A DNA stretch of 17,478 nt from Candidatus Poribacteria bacterium. GTDB lineage: Bacteria; Abyssobacteria; SURF-5. The translations under genes were made by a program, and so were the position numbers. The notes under the pieces were generated by a model. It was not told the origin of the DNA and did not search any database. It was given only the letters and a program-made list of their open reading frames with translations. The stretch lies in assembly GCA_016215705.1 (NCBI GenBank), contig JACRIR010000144.1, positions 1 to 17,478 on the forward strand, written 5' to 3'. Of the stretch, positions 13,470 through 17,478 are shown one piece after another (position 1 is the first letter of the stretch; each line of letters starts with the position of its first letter).

Positions 13470-15113
13470 TTAGAAAGGACCTCCTCGCATCGGGCGGATT
13501 CCTTGAGGAGGCCACGCAACTCCATAGAAGGCGCCGTCGGCCATTTGTGCAACTAGCCGAAGCCCGAACTGACTTCTAATCTCCATCTCGGAGGGGAAGT
13601 TGGGGGAAATCGGACTGAAGTACGCGAGAATGGCATCCCCCTTACGAAGCCTTTCTCCCATTGCTGCAAACTCGATGGAATAGTTAGTGTTGGCTCGAAG
13701 GGTGTAAATATTCACTTTCATGGGGACCTGCACGGCAGACCTTCCGGTGAGCAAATAAACGGCGGGCGCTACATTTGTGAAGATGGTGAATTCAGGGGGG
13801 ATGGCCCTGATCCGGTCCATTGTTTCGGAACTCCGCCAACGGCCGGTCGTATAACCAAGGCCATAAGTACGGTTGTAGTTAATAGAGACCATCGAACGAA
13901 ATATACAGCAGACAGCAAGGATTGTGCAGACAGCGACGCATACGAGTCTAGTGCCTCGTATCCCCTCCAAATCGCGCGAGACCTTGTGTCCCGCGCAAAG
14001 ACAGCAGATCAGAGCGGGCAAGAAAATGGGCGACAAAATGCGATTGTCGGGTGTGGTATCAGCGTCAAGGAAGGACATGGTGACAATCAAGAGGATTGCA
14101 TAGATAAGGATGAAAAGGCCAAGCAAAGGAAGAAGTCTTCCGCGTTTCTCACCGTTATCATTCGCCGGGTTCGACGGATTTGTTGAGTCTTTTCGCAAGA
14201 ATTTGTTCCCTGCCACTGCCAGCAGGCCCACTGTGCCCAGGAGAAGGACACTTACTCCCACCCACACCGATGAACCAATGGGGAGAACCCATGACGAAAT
14301 CATAAGAAGACCATATCTTGCGTGGCCAAGAGTAAGGGGGTGGTAGGCGAAGGCCCTATCCGTCGATGCGCCTGCGAGGCTCATATTCCTTATAGCCCAA
14401 ATCAGCATTGGAAAAGAACTGATCGCAAAAAAGAGCGCGCTATCGCGAATCCTGGCATAAACCGTCCCCCTTCCACTCAAAAGGAGTATGCCTGCAATTC
14501 CGGCGCCCACCAAGGCGACACCTGCATACCTTGCGAGAAACGCCAAAGCAACTATGGAAGCTGAGATGACAAGAAGCGGTGGCCTTGGGTTCTTCAGATG
14601 CTCGGCCAGTTGTAAGAGTCCCAGGAGACCGAGAAAAACGAATAGCGGCTCTGTCCAGACCCATGAGTGAATCCAGAGCATGGCGATTGAGCTTAACGCG
14701 AGGATTGCGCCAAGAAGAGACATTCGGACCGAACAGGTGTATCTATTGACAATCACACCGACCAGCAAGACATTGGCGCCGAAGAGGACCATGTTCAGCC
14801 ATCCGGCTGCGATTAGCGGGTCCCCTGAGACAACAGCGATCAACGCGAGAAGCGAGGGAAACAAGGGCGGGTAATGAGTCAATGGCGTCGGCTCGAGAGT
14901 TCCAAACGGTATGGTCAAGCCCCGTCCCTCAAGCACACTGCGGGCCACGCCTAAATAAACAGCGGAATCAGGGGAGAGGCCTGGACCGCGACTGGTCTCA
15001 AGAAAAATAGCCACCGCGCCAATCGCGGACAAAACGCACAACGGCAAGAGGACTCTACTCACGTTGTTTGCGCGGATGATCTTCCCTCCGACGCTATCAC
15101 AATAGTTGCGCAT
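13470..15113 (-). CDS. Multi-pass GT-C (PMT/ArnT-like) glycosyltransferase
   Basis: 547 aa with roughly 11-13 hydrophobic segments. After the first membrane helix comes LSPDSAVYLGVARSVLEGRGL (D49) and then PLTHYPPLFPSLLALIA, the first periplasmic loop typical of the PMT_2/GT39-like membrane glycosyltransferases that use polyprenyl-phosphate sugars. The C-terminal third is a soluble-looking domain (from about residue 400). GGAAGGGTGA immediately precedes the ATG, supporting the start. It would transfer a sugar to lipid or protein on the periplasmic face; donor and acceptor cannot be read from the sequence. It lies downstream of the UroD-type gene on the same strand, with 82 bp between them, and converges on the orphan ORF. 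Confidence 0.85.
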   Translation of the reverse strand: MRNYCDSVGGKIIRANNVSRVLLPLCVLSAIGAVAIFLETSRGPGLSPDSAVYLGVARSVLEGRGLTIPFGTLEPTPLTHYPPLFPSLLALIAVVSGDPLIAAGWLNMVLFGANVLLVGVIVNRYTCSVRMSLLGAILALSSIAMLWIHSWVWTEPLFVFLGLLGLLQLAEHLKNPRPPLLVISASIVALAFLARYAGVALVGAGIAGILLLSGRGTVYARIRDSALFFAISSFPMLIWAIRNMSLAGASTDRAFAYHPLTLGHARYGLLMISSWVLPIGSSVWVGVSVLLLGTVGLLAVAGNKFLRKDSTNPSNPANDNGEKRGRLLPLLGLFILIYAILLIVTMSFLDADTTPDNRILSPIFLPALICCLCAGHKVSRDLEGIRGTRLVCVAVCTILAVCCIFRSMVSINYNRTYGLGYTTGRWRSSETMDRIRAIPPEFTIFTNVAPAVYLLTGRSAVQVPMKVNIYTLRANTNYSIEFAAMGERLRKGDAILAYFSPISPNFPSEMEIRSQFGLRLVAQMADGAFYGVAWPPQGIRPMRGGPF

Positions 15114-15195
15114 TCACCCTTCCGGGCAGTGAATGTTCGACAAGGGAGCAACTGCTTCATGACTTCAAACAATGGTCTATAATAAGCAAGGTTCT

Positions 15196-16365
15196 TCAGG
15201 CGTAATACCCGAACCGTTTCACCGCGTCGATCATGGCTTTGACGTTTTCGGGGCGGGCGTTGGGCGGGATTTCGCAGCCGGCGCCGAGGATGAAGCCGCC
15301 GTCCCTGCCGACAGCCTCGATCAACTTCTTGCAGTAATCACTAACTTCTTCCTTCCCGCCGAATGCGAGCATCGTCGCGGGGACGTCGCCGAATATGCAA
15401 CAGTGATCGCCAATGACCTCCTTTGCGCGGAAGATGTCTGTCCTGCCGTCGAACTGCAAGACGACTTTCGCTTTCGGGAACTCATGCAGATAGTCGAGGT
15501 TCTTTCCCCAATCACCGTCGCAGTGAAGAATCGGAGTAATGCCCGCCGACACGAACCCGTTGACGATCTTCTTCAAGGCCGGCAGCGCGTATTCGCTGAA
15601 ATGTTTCGGCGACATGAAATCGTTTGAGGTTCTGTGACAGAAGACGAGCACGCGCGGCACGCCTGTACATCTGCTGAAGAACCGACCCACTCCGACGTAA
15701 CCATCCGAAAGAATTGAAGCTGCTTTGGCGAGGACCTCCGGTTCTTCCATCAGGTCGTATGAAAAATCCACGACACCGCGCGACATCGAGAACGTGTCAA
15801 ACGGCGCCTCGGCGCACAGTCCGTGCTGGATCGCGACTCCCTGCGCTTGCCACCACTTGAATTCCTCCCGCCAGGCCGGTATCTGCTTCAAAAGTCTACG
15901 AAGGATGCCCACCTTGGCCACCAGACCTTTGACCGGTTCTCGCTGAACGCGGCATGCAAGCGTGAGCATGAAATTGAGATATTTAAGGAACGCTGTCGGA
16001 ACGCCGTTGTCGCTGAACTCGCGGTATTCGTCAGCGGTCATGATCGCCTCTTCCATGACCTGGCAGATGTTGTCTGGCGGCAGGTCGATGCCCGGATACT
16101 TGACCTTCATGGGAAGGATGAACACATATGCGGTCGGATTAATGGGATTGATCGGATAATAGATGTCCCACGGCCCAAGCTCGCGAAAACATTTCCTGAT
16201 CGCGAACTCGTATTTCTTCGGGTCGGACCACAACTCGTGCACGGTGATATTCGCATAGAAGGCGGCAAAGTAATAAATCATAGGCGCCACGGGCGCCCTA
16301 TCCGGCACACCCAGTTCGACCACGGTCCGAAGCCTCTGTTCGGCAGTCATCGTATCATTCGACAT
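15196..16365 (-). CDS. UroD-superfamily (MtaA/CmuA-like) methyltransferase
   Basis: 389 aa in the uroporphyrinogen decarboxylase fold, but of the branch that acts in corrinoid or methyl-transfer metabolism rather than heme synthesis. N-terminal QRLRTVVELGVPDRAPVAPM is the typical opening. Possible metal ligands are H281 and D283 in LHCDGDW, and C364 in GAGCEIPPNA; the classical His-x-Cys is thus His-x-Asp, as in a subgroup of these proteins. FGDVPATMLAFG is a family motif. I chose ATG at 16365, 10 nt after AGGAGG; a TTG at 16374 is only 1 nt from the same site. No corrinoid protein is in the window. It shares strand and neighbourhood with the linalool dehydratase-like gene upstream, separated by 204 bp of repeats. 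Confidence 0.9.
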   Translation of the reverse strand: MSNDTMTAEQRLRTVVELGVPDRAPVAPMIYYFAAFYANITVHELWSDPKKYEFAIRKCFRELGPWDIYYPINPINPTAYVFILPMKVKYPGIDLPPDNICQVMEEAIMTADEYREFSDNGVPTAFLKYLNFMLTLACRVQREPVKGLVAKVGILRRLLKQIPAWREEFKWWQAQGVAIQHGLCAEAPFDTFSMSRGVVDFSYDLMEEPEVLAKAASILSDGYVGVGRFFSRCTGVPRVLVFCHRTSNDFMSPKHFSEYALPALKKIVNGFVSAGITPILHCDGDWGKNLDYLHEFPKAKVVLQFDGRTDIFRAKEVIGDHCCIFGDVPATMLAFGGKEEVSDYCKKLIEAVGRDGGFILGAGCEIPPNARPENVKAMIDAVKRFGYYA

Positions 16366-16447
16366 TTGAGCCAATCCTCCTCAGAAGAGTCCATCGTGGT
16401 GAAGACAAGGGAGAATTGCACAGGCAATCAAGAGAGAAGGCAAACAG

Positions 16448-16473
16448 AGAATCTTCGTTTCGCTCGGAATGAC
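16448..16473 (+). repeat. Short dispersed-type motif (CTTCGTTTCGCTCGGAATGAC)
   Basis: This stretch has the form of a repeat often seen between genes in environmental genomes (variants of TTCGCTTCGCTCAGAATGAC). Only one copy is in the window, so the call rests on memory of the motif. Confidence 0.35.
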
Positions 16474-16514
16474 ACCGGAATGGCTCGGCGTCCATCCGTG
16501 GTTTCATGTCGCCC

Positions 16515-16560
16515 CTTTGCGGTCTTTGCGCCTTGGGCCTGCGGCCCTTTGCGGTGAAAT
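16515..16560 (+). repeat. TTTGCG-type dispersed repeat, copy 2
   Basis: Contains TGCGGTCTTTGCGCCTTG (16518-16535), identical over 18 nt to the reverse strand of 2285-2302. A small hairpin GGGCC (16535-16539) with GGCCC (16543-16547) follows, then a second CTTTGCGGTG. It lies between the two - strand genes at the right end. Confidence 0.6.
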
Positions 16561-16569
16561 CCCCGGTTC

Positions 16570-17478
16570 TCAGTGTGAATGCGCAGCCGCGCTTGTGGCT
16601 TTCGTCCAATCTTTCACGTCGATAAGTTTTTCCAGACCGGGATTGACCTTTCCGAAAAGCATCATGCCCCAGACGGGCGAGGGAAGCTTCTCGAATGTCA
16701 GCACATCCCCTTCGATCTTTCTTCCGCCCGCTCTATCGAGCGAGTTCATCAAGCCGCCGAACAGTTCTTTGTCTTCCATTGCCTTTGCGGCGTAAAGCGC
16801 GCAGATAGTGCCGAGGTCGTCGGGCTTGCCACCGCCCGGAGACTCGGACGCATAGCAATAGAGGCCGCCAAGTTTCTTGTGTATGAATGTCTTCTTGAAC
16901 TGCGGATACAAAGAGCGAGCGAATTCAGGATCGAGCGCCATCAGGAACGCTATGCTCCATCCCGTACCGTAGCTGGTCACTAGTTGCTCGGCGTAGTCGT
17001 GCTCCATATGATATGAGTTGCGGAAAACTCCCTGTTCCGGTTCGACCATCCGCTTCTTGGTCCATGCGAGCCACGGGCCGATGATATCCGAATAGTTGGC
17101 GTCTTTGTAAATCGTGTCGTACACTGCCATGCTGTACATGCCGATGGTATTGCACTGCACAAAATAATCGTCCGGCTCGCACGACATGCCGCAGTACTTG
17201 CCTTCGCGCTCGGTTTGCTTCATCTCGTCGTGCAGCGCTTTTGCAAGCGCCTTGTATTCCTTCTCATATTTCGTGTCACCCGAAGTCAACTGATACAGCC
17301 CATACATCAGATTAAGATGGCCGCGGTACATGATATTCTGCTTCGCCATCGGGTCGGGCCCGAAGCCCGCCTTGATCCAATCCTCCCACACCTCTTTTTG
17401 TTTCATTTTTTGAATCAGCTTATCCATGTAATGGCCGCAGAACGACTGGTAGGAGGGGTCGATCTTCGCGATACACGC
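16570..17478 (-). CDS. Linalool dehydratase-isomerase-like protein (5' end outside window)
   Basis: At least 302 residues; the frame is open to the window edge (ACIAKIDPSYQSFCGHYMDK...), so the true start lies beyond it, and the ATG at 17427 is internal. The alpha/alpha-barrel style sequence matches the linalool dehydratase-isomerase group: MYRGHLNLMYGLYQLTSGD, then CEPDDYFVQC, in which two cysteines nine residues apart fit the catalytic Cys pair (C171/C180) known in the Castellaniella enzyme. The His of YRGHL fits the position of its catalytic His. The known enzyme removes water from linalool to myrcene and isomerises geraniol. Substrate here is unknown. The downstream gene on this strand is the UroD-type methyltransferase. 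The short tail ends in AAAHSH. Confidence 0.8.
   Translation of the reverse strand, partial: ACIAKIDPSYQSFCGHYMDKLIQKMKQKEVWEDWIKAGFGPDPMAKQNIMYRGHLNLMYGLYQLTSGDTKYEKEYKALAKALHDEMKQTEREGKYCGMSCEPDDYFVQCNTIGMYSMAVYDTIYKDANYSDIIGPWLAWTKKRMVEPEQGVFRNSYHMEHDYAEQLVTSYGTGWSIAFLMALDPEFARSLYPQFKKTFIHKKLGGLYCYASESPGGGKPDDLGTICALYAAKAMEDKELFGGLMNSLDRAGGRKIEGDVLTFEKLPSPVWGMMLFGKVNPGLEKLIDVKDWTKATSAAAHSH

Overview
The window is 17.5 kb of chromosomal-looking DNA of moderate to slightly high GC, probably from an uncultured Gram-negative (diderm) bacterium. The evidence for a diderm is an apolipoprotein N-acyltransferase tail, Sec-exported proteins, an inner-membrane glycosyltransferase and Shine-Dalgarno sites of the AGGAGG type. 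The mix of a corrinoid-type UroD methyltransferase, a linalool dehydratase-isomerase-like protein, a B12-type radical SAM enzyme and several intergenic palindrome families resembles metagenome genomes of poorly cultured phyla. I cannot fix the phylum from sequence alone. No phage, transposase, integrase or CRISPR array is visible.

Layout, left half (mostly + strand): the end of lnt, a tandem palindromic repeat, argS, a B12-binding radical SAM enzyme with its own promoter, then a 508-bp gene-free stretch packed with at least four repeat types. Next come a GH38 alpha-mannosidase and a rhomboid protease that overlap by 4 bp. A strong promoter then drives a two-gene unit: a ParA ATPase fused to an AMPK-beta/CBM48-type glycogen-binding domain, followed by a four-cysteine protein I do not recognise. 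A tRNA-Val(UAC) with its own promoter follows, then a MaoC/NodN-type hydratase and an SDR dehydrogenase.

Layout, right half (mostly - strand): an exported S28-type serine peptidase, a short orphan + strand ORF that ends at a good hairpin, a multi-pass GT-C/PMT-like glycosyltransferase, a UroD-family methyltransferase and a linalool dehydratase-isomerase-like enzyme cut by the window end.

Two observations stand out. First, the ParA-CBM fusion keeps both the ParA ATPase motifs and the aromatic, lysine and asparagine residues that contact glycogen in AMPK-beta. With its co-transcribed partner it is a candidate for a system that positions or segregates polysaccharide (glycogen) granules. Second, the gene-free stretch before the mannosidase contains a perfect 57-bp inverted copy of an internal piece of the mannosidase gene itself (4098-4154 versus 4576-4632). 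This is not explained by any ordinary feature.
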